The notes under the pieces were generated by a model, which saw only the letters and a program-made list of their open reading frames with translations, was not told where the DNA came from and ran no database searches. This document shows, piece after piece, positions 1 to 13,500 of a DNA stretch of 64,000 nt. This DNA is from Diprion similis (Eukaryota > Arthropoda > Insecta > Hymenoptera > Diprionidae): assembly GCF_021155765.1 (NCBI RefSeq), contig NC_060112.1, forward strand, positions 7,006,001-7,070,000. Direction: 5' to 3'. Position 1 is the first letter of the stretch; each line of letters starts with the position of its first letter. The translations under genes were made by a program, and so were the position numbers.

Positions 1-288
1 AGCAACAAAGTACGCGAACAAGTTTTCTGCCCTCATCAACATCTTTGCAAACCTTGCAATTTGACTTTCCTGTTATACTTGTTTCCTTCGAAACATTATG
101 AAAAAAATATATACCTATAATAATATATGAAATTTAAATACCTACATACTACCATATTACGTATATAGTATGATACAAAATATTCAGATTCGATCGTCTC
201 CATCAGGTAATACAATATCAGAAATCCACCTGCACGAGCCAGCGTTACCGTTGTCATAATTATAATAATTAACCCCGAACATCGAATC
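1..288. other. Downstream flank of the tetraspanin
   Basis: AT-rich, probably 3'UTR of the tetraspanin (minus) followed by intergenic DNA. No coding pattern and no canonical polyadenylation signal on the minus strand were seen. Confidence 0.4.
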
Positions 289-435
289 TCAGTCGTCAAA
301 ATCGTGCCTCAGCTTGATGTAGAGACAAGAACCAAGGATTATGCCGAACAACTCGAGGACCGAAAGGCCAAGACCAACGGCCCCCAAAATGATGAGGTGA
401 TCCTTCGTCGTCTCGAGGAATTTGTATATGCAACC
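289..435 (-). CDS. Tetraspanin last coding exon (TM4 and C-tail)
   Basis: The acceptor is a pyrimidine-rich stretch ending in ttttacag; the exon begins GGTTGC and codes GCIYKFLETT, a membrane segment (LIILGAVGLGLSVLELFGII) and a short tail ending RHDFDD before TGA at 291-289. The first cysteine is the last one of the large-loop set. It is entered in phase 0 and is 48 codons long. TM4 keeps a glutamate (VLEL), a polar residue in the membrane. No clear AATAAA is visible downstream inside the window. Confidence 0.93.
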   Translation of the reverse strand, partial: GCIYKFLETTKDHLIILGAVGLGLSVLELFGIILGSCLYIKLRHDFDD

Positions 436-3400
436 CTGTAAAAGAACATATGTGTATATTGTATAATGTACATCAGGTGGAAATATGGAGAGAAAAATAT
501 GAAAAAGATATAAATAATTCTCACCGTGTACTGAATGTTGGATGGATGATCCCTTCGACCGCACAAAAGAGACGGCGTCTTGCAACAGCTGTCTGGTACA
601 AGGCTTCGATTTGAAATCACCTGTTTATCTTTTCTCCACTCGCTGTACAGCCAATCTTCAAATCGCATCGCTCCGCAGCATTTGAACTGTATAATATATC
701 GGATTATTTCGTGGACATGTCCGATGAATAAATCATCGTAGGGCAATGCGCCTGCATTTATACAATTCAGGGTCATTTTACAATGGTGGAAAACTAAACA
801 AACGCCGATTGATCGCATGTACTTTCAGTTGCCGAAACACAGGCGGATTTCGAATACATGTACCCTAATTGCAGAAATGCAGGCGGTTTTTACGAATGAC
901 CTGTGTCGATAAATCGTGAAGTGAAACAAAACTGCAGTTGAACTATATTCCCACATAAAACTATAATTACATGAAAATTGAAGAATTAACACAAGAAAAT
1001 GGCACAAATATTTTACAGTTGGAAAAACAGTTGTAGGGGGGGGGGGGGGGGCTAGGGAAAGTTGTATATGAACGAATAGATGAATAATTTATCATCGACC
1101 TCTGCTGTACACTTTTATACATGGATAAAAAGTCGCACAGAGCTAATCGGTGAAGTAGAACGGCTATTCACCTCCTTCTGCATTGCATCAATGGCGGCGG
1201 TTTCTCTGGATCTTATGGAATAAGTTTCGAGGAAGGTTCGATTCAGGTTCATTCTCATCTCCGGATCGACTTGCTCCTCGTAGAGTCGCGATATCGCTCC
1301 AACGCCGGCTTCCAGCACCAGCACGGCCATCACGACGAATATATACTGCATCAAAAGAGCAAAAAAAAAGGACATGTTACTCTTTATCTTCGATTATATG
1401 TATAATCTTCTCCAAAAATTACCAGCACATAATAGGTTTTCCATCAGTGATTTTACAGAGAGTCAATTACTAATTACATTTTATATTTAATGAATCTTTT
1501 AAACCATACGAAAGAAAACAAAGAAGATGAATTAAAATATGGTACTAAGATCAGCGTTCAGTTTACAAGTCATTATACATGTGGATGCAGAGGAATAAAA
1601 TAAGAAAAACGAGAGAAGGGATCGCTCGTTCCGTTCTCCTTTCCGCGGCGGTAATCTTGTTGTTGCCCATTACTGATGCCCTTATAGGCAGACCAAGAAG
1701 AACTAGAGGAAGAAGAAGAAGAGGTGTATTACGTATAAAAGTTCCTGACCCAGAGGATGATGATCGTGATCGAGGTTGCACCGAGTAAAATCGTCGCTGC
1801 GTGTATGCATGAATGTGTTTTGGGTTCAATCCCACGCGTATACGTATACACAGGTATAATACCTTTGTGTATATATGCCTTAAATGTACAAGACTCGTTG
1901 AGAAAGAAGGAGAAAGAGAGAGGGAGGGAGGGAGGGAGGGAGGGAGGGAGAGAGAGAAAGAGACGAATTAAGGACCGAAACACGAGTCTCGACTCGCGAT
2001 CGCGGCCCTTTTACGGCGAAAATTAACTACCGCGTACGATTCTTCGTATGAATACATAGGTGTGTGCATACAAATATAAATAAACTATATATAGGACATT
2101 CCGCGCAAACTCGACCAACGAGTATCTCAATAGAATATCTCAGCCAAATATGAATAATCAGAGCTCATATTTGGATGAGATATTCTGTTAGAGATGCTCT
2201 ACAAAAATTGATGAGCGTTTGCAAAAATTAAATTTTTTTATTTCTTTTTTTTTTTGGCACACCCTAATTTACATGAATGATGAAAACAATTTAGGAATTT
2301 TGAGGCTGAAAAATTTCCATCATTTGGAACGGAAACAAACATAAGAAATGTATAACATCAACAAAACCCGTGATTGATTTGTGTAATTGCCAATTCCCAT
2401 AGTACATTATGTATATTTCTACACAAATATTTTTTACATTCAAACCGAAATCTCTCAGAGTTCATCTGAACTCTCTTATAATTTTCTGCAGGGCACTAAA
2501 GAATTTCAAAGGAAAACAAAAAGTTCTGGAGCACAAACGCAAAGCAATGTATATCGAATTACATTGCTGCCCTGGTTGGTTGTATAAGTACACAATTTGA
2601 AGTATAATACTAGTAGAATAATCGCGTTTCACCATTGGAATCGCGAATTCATATATACCTCTGCCTACAGCTATAGGCACATACAAATAATACACCGGTA
2701 TTGTTTTTCATCATTGAGCTCCGTTGATAATGGTGTTTGTAATGGTGGTTCGTTTAAATGGCGATACGTATGTATAGGAATGTTCACACTGTATAATGTG
2801 CCTGTCAGCAGGCATAATGGAGTCCCTTGTTTCGTTTGCCAGGTGTTTGTGTCTTTTTTCTTTTTTTTATCCAGGTTTAATATAACCCCATAAGCTGCTG
2901 TTCACTGACTAACTGACTGACTGACTGGCTGATTGTGAAGAGTCGACCTTCGGCTTGGCCTGATGATCTCTTTTCATCAATTTGGGAGACTTCATAAATA
3001 TGCCGACTAGCCAGGGTTTAATTTTGAGTTCCTATTTATTTTCTCCTCTTGTATTTTTACAGCTTAATTATAATCGTTATGTACACGTATATAAATATGA
3101 CATATATAACAAAAGAATATCACAGGGTTTAAGAAAAAAAAAAATTAAAAAACCTGGAAGGGTCGAAACGATGATAAAAATTGCAAATTAAAACTGATCC
3201 TGGATAAAGAAGTTCAAGGGGTGGGCGATCAGATAAGCGATCGCGTTTCACTTACCACAATCAGAATGCATCTGTTCTCCGATGTAACGCCGCCGCACCC
3301 GAGCCAGCTAGCAATAATGGCCAAACCACCGGCAGCGATCAGAGCGTAGGCCAATATCGGATAAGTGGATGTAGAGAGTAGAGATATGTAGCTGTGCTTC

Positions 3401-6400
3401 GATACGACGGTCCAAATGCCGATGCCTCCAACCGCAAGGCCGGAAAGCTGAAAAATAGAAAAAACACAAACGATTCATTTTTCAATGATATTTTTTCAAA
3501 AATCTTTCGAGTGGTCCAGTAAATTTTTTCATTTCGTGGTGATTCAACAAAAACTTTGGTATTTAACTGCAACGTTATAATTTCAGATCGGTTTCAATAT
3601 TCGCTATTTGAATTGGCCAAGTAATTTCGAAGTAGCGAATTTCAGTCGATATCAATATTTTCGGAGGTAGTGCAGATTGATTGTAGAAACAGAAATGGGG
3701 ATTAATAGAGAAAGAGTATGATATGTGCTGCGTGACAAAAAATAAGTATGCCGGTTAAACTGGATAGCGAGTCGTGAAACATAAAATTCGAATACACGTA
3801 TACATACGCATTGAATTAAAGATACAAAAATATAGAAAGTCAAATACCTATTTCTGCATCACCTATTTTGTATTTGAACTTTCTGAGTTTTTATATTTTT
3901 CCAAGTTTTGAAATTTTCTATTTTCCAACTATGATATCCCCATTTTGTTATTCATCGTATTCAATGAATCACGTTTCGACGTACTTGAAAATTCGATAGT
4001 GTGATGCTTCTATTGTGTGGCTAGTTTCTATTTTTCGACCCTTACTCCGAAGTTAAAGAAATCCAACGAAGACGTAGAGAAACAGGAAAAACAAAAAGAA
4101 AATATACAATTCCCAACAAGAGTAGACAGATCTTGCGAAAAAAGAAAGAAGGGAAAAGTGGGTACACTGAGAAAAATTTCTAGTTAATGTACGTTAATTT
4201 TTTTTAACCATGATCAAAAAATATTATAGCTCTGTGTGAAAAAACAAAAATTAGTTTCGTACGCGTTAGAATTCTTTTCGATTATGGTCACTCCTACTAC
4301 ATTTTCTTCTAACAATTCTGCTAATTTGATGTTCAAAGAATAAATTCATTTCAATGCCTTATTTCAGTGAAAAATCGCAGTCATCTAAACGAAACGGATA
4401 ACCAGAAAACTGAGAATATTGCCAACTACTTAATAAATACCTACTTTTTTATCATACACGTATATTCTTGCAATTCTTTCCATCTTCAAACCGTGATATC
4501 GTTTAAAAAAAAAATCCGATATAACTCTAAGGAATAATGAAATTCTTCTCAGTCTGGTACAAGAAAAATACGAATGAGAGGTAAAAAAAAAAAAAAAACA
4601 TTAGGGAGATGAAAAAAGATAAGGTCTACAATACCAAATTTTTTAAGATTCAAAAATCAAACTCGTAGGATTTAAAAATACAGAAATTCAAAGTACAGGG
4701 ATTCAAATAAAAAAAAAAGAAAATCAAGTGATCAGAATATAAAATTCCAAAATGCAGAATCCTCAGAATTCATTTCGATAATATAAAATCGTAAATAAAT
4801 TCTACATTCTACCGCCCTATATATGTTTCAACATTTCTATATGTTATATTTCTGTACTTTGACTGTCCGCATTTTGATAATTCTAGAAATGATATTTCGG
4901 TGTTTTTTAAAATTCTCTAGGTACTTCGGTCGTTCGATGAATCGGTCACTCTAGTTATTTACTTCCACGCCCCCGAGCAGCACGTGTTCAAAAAAGCGGT
5001 ATTCCTTGAGAGTCTGCATGGGGGGTGGTGAAGGGGTGGGGCTGATTTCTAACTGATCCTGGAGACGCGTGTGGCGTTCAGGCATCAACATTTGTGCTCT
5101 GACTGCACCGCATTGGATGATCGCATGGCGACTAGACCAGTAGATTCCAGAAAACCAGTTTTCCCTACACGCCTAACTCTCGCTACTACACCTGTACGTA
5201 GCTATATGTATATTATGTGTACATAGTACACTATACATACATATATACATATAATATATACGTATAAGCGCGTGCAGCCCGTTAAACCTTTTATATATAC
5301 CTTCTTCGCCTAGATTCGTCCATCTATTGCCTACCTACACACTTCCTTTACCTGAACACCCGCGCTAACGGCAAAGCGTCTTAATTGGAAAGCAACGGAG
5401 CAGAGGAGAAGAGTTATGTCGTCGCCGCTTCGTCTTCTTCCGTCCGTTCCTTTCCAAACGAGGCGTGCTCAATGAAAAACGGCGCTTGCGATATTTGCCA
5501 TGTTATTCTAGTATTTTTGCAATCTTAGCACAGACTTCGAGAATCTTGTTTGAATGATTTCGATTCATTCCGTGGAAAAAATTTTAGCAGGATATATTCG
5601 ATGCAGTGACGGAAAAAATAATAATAATAATAATTCAGGTTGAAAGTTGTATTTTTCAATAGTTGTTTAGCTATTTTTTTTTTTTTCTTAGATATGATAC
5701 CGATTTATTCAAACTCGAGGAAACGTTTTCTGAACTATAAATATTCTATTTTTCAGCTTGATACTGCTTTGATAATACATTTCGATTGATTTGCGGATAT
5801 TGAAAATTCTGCGAGGCAAAAATGATATGCTTATTAATTATTTCTAGTAATTACAAACGCATGGATAAATGAATCTTAACTGTATATATGTACAATACTT
5901 ACAAATAGAACCACGTTGTATATGTGAAGAACGTATTTGAGGAAATTTACAGAGCAGCATCCATCGTCCCTCGTTCTGATCCTGGACGAGGTGCCCGGAA
6001 GTCGTTCAGCACCTTTGGCCATTTTTCTTTATTTATTAACATATACACGCGAAAAAAGCTGCGAACCAACGATCTGCGAGAAATCCTCGACTTCCTTTCT
6101 TCTTCCGCCGAGTTCAATCGACTTTCGTTACCTCGGAGCCATCGCTTCTGTAAATAAAAAATTGAAAATCATGATATCATCAATCCATCGATGATTGGTA
6201 GAGTGTTGCATTTTCGATAAAATCATATAGGTACTCTGAAGTTTTATCGACGATCTTTTTTTTCCCATAAAATTCCACGTAGAAGATAAAAGATAAAGGA
6301 AATGCATTTTTGTTTTTTCCATTTTGTTTTCTTCATCCAAATACGAATGGTGAGATGTGCTCGTATTCATTCAGATTGTGCAAAGGGATCTGAAATGGTG

Positions 6401-9400
6401 AAGTTTTTTTGTACTTTTTTTACACCCGTTAATCGATCAGCTGCATGCCTGCATGTACGAAGATCCTTCGTTCCGTTTCCGTGTTGCGTGCGGTTTAAAA
6501 TTAAAAATAGATTCCTCTATTTATAAACCGTGATGAAACGATCGGCGTATAGACGCCATGTAAGAATTCTAGCTTGCAATGTATACGTGCAACGTTAAAC
6601 AGGAATTCAAAAGATTTATTCATTTTTTCTTCATCATTTTCCAAATAACTGTATGACGATACGAAACTACATTTTACATATTTAAAAATCGGCTGAAAAT
6701 AACGAATCGAGGAAAAATTTTCCAAGGACTGAACTTCAAGAAGAGGATAAAAAGGGGAAAATATTCTGTCCGTGAAAATATTGCAACGATTCAATCGTAG
6801 CTTATTTTACTAAATTAGCGTATTACTTTCGCAATGAGAATTTCCGAAGCATCGACCTGCGGCTTAACTCGCCGTTTAAAACGGGAAGTTACGGAACGTG
6901 GGAGGAACGGCAGTAGGCCGACGTAATTGTCTCCTTCCTTATATTCTCTTGAGAAGTATAAAATGACGGACGTGCCCACACGCCTTCATAGTCCAAAGAG
7001 GAGGTGTTTGAAAAATTACTTTTTCTCCGTGAACGAGATGCGCGGAGAACCGCAGATTAGAAGATAATTAGGGAAATTATAAATTAAGGAAGAAACAGAT
7101 TAATTAAGAAGGGTCAAAATTAAGGAGAAATCAGATTAAGGGGGCAAAAGAACTAAGGAAGTGGTAAATTGGAGAGAAAATAAATTAAGGAGAAAATGAT
7201 TCAAGGAGAAGTTAGATTAAGAAGGATAAATAAAGTTTTGTTTACTTTTTACGTAGAATTTATCCATCAATATTATTGCAGAAGCTTTGAGCTCGAAATT
7301 CAGGAATGAAAAGAATTATTTAACAAAACTCTGCAATTGAATAGACAATGAGTTTGAAATTCTTAAAGCAACTTTTGTTTTTCCTGTTAAATTTATCTTC
7401 AATATTAATGAGAATAGTATTATTCTTTGCATTATGAAAAGGTCTCGAAGTAAAAAATTGCAGCGTATTTCAGCATGATTTTTAAAGTGACAGTATTTTT
7501 TAATTTTAAATTATAATATTTTAAAGTTCTTCAGAAATTCTTACAATTTCATAGAATATCAAAACTTTTCATATAACGACACAAGTGTCCAACTCTCTTG
7601 TCTCTAATGATCGAAGGTGGACAAAGATTTACGTGACTACACGCTGAAAAGTAGTAAAAAGCAAAAGAAGGAGAAAAATATGCGTTTTATCTCTCATGGG
7701 TATAATAATTTCAATTTAACGAAAGCAAGGTGCTACGTAGAAAAGAAAAATCTGAGCAACTAATAATAAGAAAACAACTAAATAAATGACTAAAAAGTTT
7801 TATGAAAACTTGTAAAAAAAAAACAACATATCCAATATAAATGAATATTAGTTTCCTTGTTTGCCCCGTACGCATTCCCATGACTTTCATCCGATTGCGA
7901 TGAAACTTTGTTGAATTGTGCGCACGTTCGCGAAGATTTTTGAATTAGTACAACCATTTTACAGTAGGTGGCGCGCGAGTCGCTTCAACAAATTAACCTT
8001 TAAAATTAATGTTTTCGAATTAACAATTTCGTTCTTTGAAAGGCATTGCAATGCATCCCGGGAACGAAATCGCGGGCAGCAGCTATATATGTATAAAAAA
8101 AAAAACTCAATATCTTTCTGACGTGTATTCGCCTATATCTCCAGAACGACGGAACCGATTTTGATTCTTTTTTTTTCTGCGAATAGCTACAACGTCTGAC
8201 CATGTTTCAGACTACATTTCGTTACAAGCAGATTGATAGTTTTCGAGAAATAACAATATTTGTAAACCATGTCAGAACAGGATCACAGACTTATGCGAAC
8301 GCTAACTAAACTTTTATGGATAGAGGTTAGGTTAGCTACGGTTCTGTTCGATTCTAGGTTAGGTCGGATATTATTATCAGTCTTGGTTAAAATATTCCCA
8401 ACTGTAAGCAAGATTTTCTTATCTCAACAGAATTTTCAGTTTATCACATTAAATTTGGACGCAGGCGAAGCTGCGACGAACTGCTATAGTCATATACATA
8501 CAATTTATTTAGACGGATAATTCTCATGTCCGAAAGCCAACGCATATAATATATATATATACACACATATATTCATTCATATTTTATAAATATGTATATA
8601 ATCGTATGGTGTCTTGCTGCAACATATCATCTATGTATCGTATAATAATGTACATAATATAGAGACGTATATATGCAGACATGTAACCCATAAAGCAGCG
8701 TGGGCGAAGCGGTTTCTTCAGGATCTTGGAGCGCGCTGCAGCTTTCTTCTTGCCATCTGCCGTCGAATATAGCGCAAGACACACCCGACGAAATTTCTGT
8801 ACATCTAATTTTTGACTCGGTGAAACGAATATAACAATGTCGTTGTAAAAAACATTTTTATTATTTGAATAGTACACCTCAATCATTTTTTTTTTTTTTT
8901 TATACATATATTTTCTTTATGAGACAGGGATTTTCGTTACCATTTTTTACCACGAATTTTGGAAATGCATAAAGATAGGGGTAAAAACGAGATGATTGAC
9001 ATAATTCAACGAATCCGTTGTACGGTGGAAAAAAAATTGTTAGCTCGTTAATTCGGAAATGTAAATAATCTGGAACGAGTATAGAAAAAAAGGTAGGGAT
9101 AATTGGCCTGATAATCGCATCTGTATGTATGCGTAATATATAGGTATAGTATATTATACAGATATCTTCTTATTATTCTTTTTCTTATTCTGCTCGTTCT
9201 TACGCAACGGAATTGATGCGAGACTGACGCGGTTGAATTTTATCAATGGACTGCTGCTACTACTACCAACTACTACTACTACTACTACTACTACCGATAC
9301 TCGAAGTATAAGCTGCCGCCTTTATGGCGCGCTGAAACGTCAATGAATATAGGTAAGCGAAAGAACGAACGAGCGGACGAACGAATGAATGAATGAACGA

Positions 9401-10520
9401 ACAAATGAACGAAAGAACGAACGGACGAATGAATGAATAGTTTTTGACAGATTTTCATGGATGTTTTCAACGTATTTTCCTCATTCCTTATAATAATTCA
9501 TACGTGATTTCAAAATTCCACAAAACATCGACTGTGAAGAATATGGCATAGAGAAAAAAAGCAACAAACAATATACGACTAAATATCGAAGCCGAAGAGT
9601 ATAATGAAAAATAAGATATCATTTTTTCAACGAATATACTTGAAAGAAAATTTAAAAGAGCCAATAAGACTCAGAATTATAAGAGAAAAACTTTAAACTT
9701 TTTTTCTATCAACTTCAATTATAAAGACTTGATATTAAAATTTCGCTTTTTCGCATCATCGAATGATTTCGATGACCATATTCGTACAGCCGAAAATGAT
9801 TGAAGTTGATTGAAGATTTTTTATTTTAATATTCTTAATTTTTTGCATAATACATACACGTTAAATAAAGTTTATACGTAAAATATATGAACATTTTTCG
9901 ATTTTCTTGTTAAACAATTACTGTGTAACTGAGTGACGACAGTTCTACTCGAAAAAAATTCCCTACTTTTCCCTGATTCTTCCGATAAAAAAATTCAAAA
10001 TTTCCCTGTAATTTTGGGTGTGCAGCTTTTATGACCGAAAACTCCAGAAATTGTGCACCTAGGGTATATATAAAGTTAAATTAAAAACACACAAACAATC
10101 AAAAATCGAACAATTATATTTCCGAAAGTTATCTTATTGTTTAATATTCATTTATAAAAAAGGTACAATTTCCCCTGTCAACCGTCATAATTCCCCCACT
10201 TTTTTTCATTCTGTCGCCACCCTGTATAATATATTCCTTCATTTTTCCACCCCATCCAATTACACAAATATAATAATAACGCCCATACATTCTAAATTAT
10301 AATTGGCGACACCTCGTTTCTCTCGCTTCGCACACCGCATGCGTACGATGTGTTAGGTGTAATCTAGTATCAATTTATACGTATATCCATCATCCGATAT
10401 ACGTATGTATAAGACAGCAGGAACAAGCCAATAATAACACTTGTTAAGAGAGGAGATAGGGTGCAGGCAGAGGCAAGGTTAACGCGATTGCAGGGCGATT
10501 GAGGCGATTGGTAAATTGCC

Positions 10521-10553
<33 letters not shown>

Positions 10554-13500
10554 CCTCGCAAATTGCTGTCTCTCTCGTTCCGGGGGACATGGTTGAATAA
10601 ATGAGGATATATAACGTTTCACTGCATACGTGGCTCAAGGATGAGAGTGGATCGGCGATCCGACTATGGATGTTTATCGTGTGATAATATGCAATGTATA
10701 CATTGCGTAATCTGCGTTGCGATTTATGGTTGGGTTAAAGTTAAATTCCGAATGTAAAAATTTGCGAAAACTTCTAATTCCGGATTATTTCGCGGCGAAA
10801 GTTGAATTGACGAAATTAAGCTTTCACGAAACAGCTAAGTTCCGAATGCTTGGAAAGGCAATGGCTCAAAGTTCTGAAATGTGAGATTCAAAAAAATTCA
10901 AGTTAAGATATATGTATAGACCAAAGTTCCGAAGAGTATGGTTTCGATGGAGAGAAATTGCGAAAACCAAAATATACTCACGCAGCGTAGTTTACTCAAT
11001 GAGTGAGTGTAAAAAAAAAAATCAGAAAAAACGAATATCAAAACGAACGAGATTCCGAAAATCCAAAACAAAGAACGATCAAAGTGATGAAATTTCACCA
11101 AGCTGGATATTCACAGTTCTGAAAATCTTCGATCATTCAGAATTTTGATGTAGCAGATTTTTCAATTTTCTCATTTTCGCGCATTCGGATTTTTTCCAAT
11201 TTAAACCGTATCAAAATATAACTGTAATTTCAATTCTATAATGAAAATTTATTTTTACTTTCAAAATTCAATTTGTGCGACAGTTTTTTTTTTTTTTTCT
11301 TCTTCTTCTTCAAAGTTTCTTTTTAACTTTCTCGACACATTCTAAATAAAAGAAATTACTTGTTTTTCTCATGTACGATCACTTTGGAATATTCTGTATT
11401 TTATCATGGAGACGCGGTTTTTTTTAAAACCTTTTTTTACTCGTATCTAACATAATTACGTGAACGACGACCACGAGGTAAAATTACCGCAATACACGCA
11501 GAAAAGCGACTCTCGGAGATGATAAAGTCTCAGATTGTATACTCGTGGTCTCATGATTGCGTTTTCAACTTATTCAGCGCAATTTAATGCTTCGCCATGC
11601 ACAGATGTATTATATTTTTAACCAGAAACTGATTCGGCGCCTTTCTCACATTTTGACGGTGGTAAAACATAACATAATGAGTAAATAAATTCAACCAAGC
11701 GAACATGATACTCAGAGAAATTGTTATTTTATAAAATATCATGTAATAGGAAGTCGAAAAATCAAATGAGTAAATTCCTTTTTCAACATTACTGTCACGT
11801 TATAGAAATATTAATAAAATATCCCATTGGAAACAGATTGTAGAGCAAAATTTATTCACTATATTATTATTATAGGATTTTACGCGTTGCATCCCACGCC
11901 ATCAGCTCTCCTCCTCTTCATACTCTCACGGGGCGCGAACCGAATGGAATGTAACAGTACGAAATGAAATGGAATAAAATTGAACGGTAAATGCATGTAT
12001 GCAACGTATATATAAAATATAAATATGGGATTTCTCACTTACCTGAGAATAAATTCGGTAGCTGTAAAGCAAAATAGGAATAATGATAATATAAATAATT
12101 CGTGTAAAAAACTATGAAGCACGGATCATAAAGGGAAAAAATTAGTCGAATTAATGCAGCAACTTGCGCGAGTCAATTTTTTATTTTCTTTGTTCAAAAT
12201 TTCTGATTTTCTCTGTTTTCAGAGAAAAATGGAAGTTATTGCAATCGTCCGGGAAATAAAAAGTTGAGTTTTCACTAGATCTCGACGTCTGATGTCTCGA
12301 TATCTAATGTAAAAAAATATTCCGATTTTGGTAGAAATTGATCGGCGGCGTCTTTTTGGGGTCATCAATGACGGATACATGGTCAGACTTCCAAGATTTT
12401 TAGCGGTAAATCTATTACGTAATTTGGTGTCGAAAGGCTTTAAAATCTTTAATCACTAATCTGAAGTCGTAGTTCGAAATTCGAATTGGATATTATTTTT
12501 TTTTCTCTATGAACTTAGAACCTGCAGTGTGAGAACGGGAAGTTCGAGAGTTGGCTCATGGCCAGTCTGGAGTCGATTATCTTTTTCTTTAATTCCCTCT
12601 GTTTCGCTCTTTCGCTCTCTCTTCCTCTTTTTCTTGAATCAAAAGAGGAATTTCATTTTGTACGGAAGGTGCAATTTTGTATTGTGATACAGTTGGTATG
12701 GAATCGATGCCATCACAATTTCAGGAATTTATTTATTTATTTAATTATTTTTGAGTAAGTAATCAACAAGATTATTATCCATTTCTTCTTATCTATCCCT
12801 CAATCTATGTTAAATATAAATATCGTATCTCGCGTCTATTGGATAAATATTGTGCAGAAGTAACAAAGTTCCTCCTTAATGAAAAGGGGGAAAAGGAAAA
12901 AAAGTCAAAAAATCGATATTGTGATTTAAAAAAAAGTATACAACAAAACGACGAGAAAAAAAAATACGAGAAAAAGGCAGAACGATAAATCAAGATACGA
13001 TAAGATCGTGATATAAAGTAAAATGATAGCTAATTCATTTTTTAATATATAATGTATTACATACCTAACTTAGCGCAAAAAGAAAGTCAAAATAGGAAAA
13101 AATGATACACGTGTATATATGTAGATAAAACACAAACAATTCGTTCTATTACAGTTTGTCGTTATAGTCGATCTCTGGCAATCAAAAAAAAAGAAAGAAA
13201 GAAAAAAAAAACTTGTAATGATGTTGAATATATAAATGATCTTAAAATAAGCTAGTGAAACGTTTTGTAATGAAAAAATAAATGAAAGCGGAAAAGGGGA
13301 AGAGGGGAGGGGGGGGGGGAGGCGTATGGTACATAAATTAACGAATTAAATTTATGAACGGGCTACGCGGCGTTTCAGATATGTCGTATAACTTCATACG
13401 TATTTTCATACGTAGATACATAGAAAATAGGTAAACACAGACACGCACCTGCTTGCAACAACAGCAGCACCTGCAGCAACGTTATATCCAATTAGTATAA

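Larger units (their letters stand above)
1346..3255 (-). other. Tetraspanin intron with repeats and a hairpin
   Basis: Non-coding. It contains an AGGG run (about 1,919-1,950), the hairpin at 2,120-2,199 and an ACTG run near 2,905-2,931. A G16 homopolymer (about 1,036-1,051) lies in the next intron downstream, 687-1171. Confidence 0.6.
6148..12042 (-). other. Long tetraspanin intron
   Basis: No coding exon recognised apart from the microexons at its edges. It holds the Helitron-like tail (7,870-8,490), a TIR element (9,929-10,227), degenerate GAACGAAT repeats (9,358-9,440), ACT repeats near 9,270 and a CTG run near 10,526-10,553. Confidence 0.5.

Noticed and set aside
1820..1840. gggttcaatccc, like a tRNA T-arm
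   Set aside because: No acceptor stem, D-arm or anticodon arm around it.
4160..4380. Possible MITE with cactgagaaaaattt at one side and ttatttcagtg at the other
   Set aside because: Terminal match is only about six bases; not enough to call an element.
8584..8907. Minus-strand frame with a Lys/Ala/Arg block (KKKAAARSK)
   Set aside because: Short coding-like patch in an intron without an acceptor or donor in frame; AT-rich ends look non-coding.
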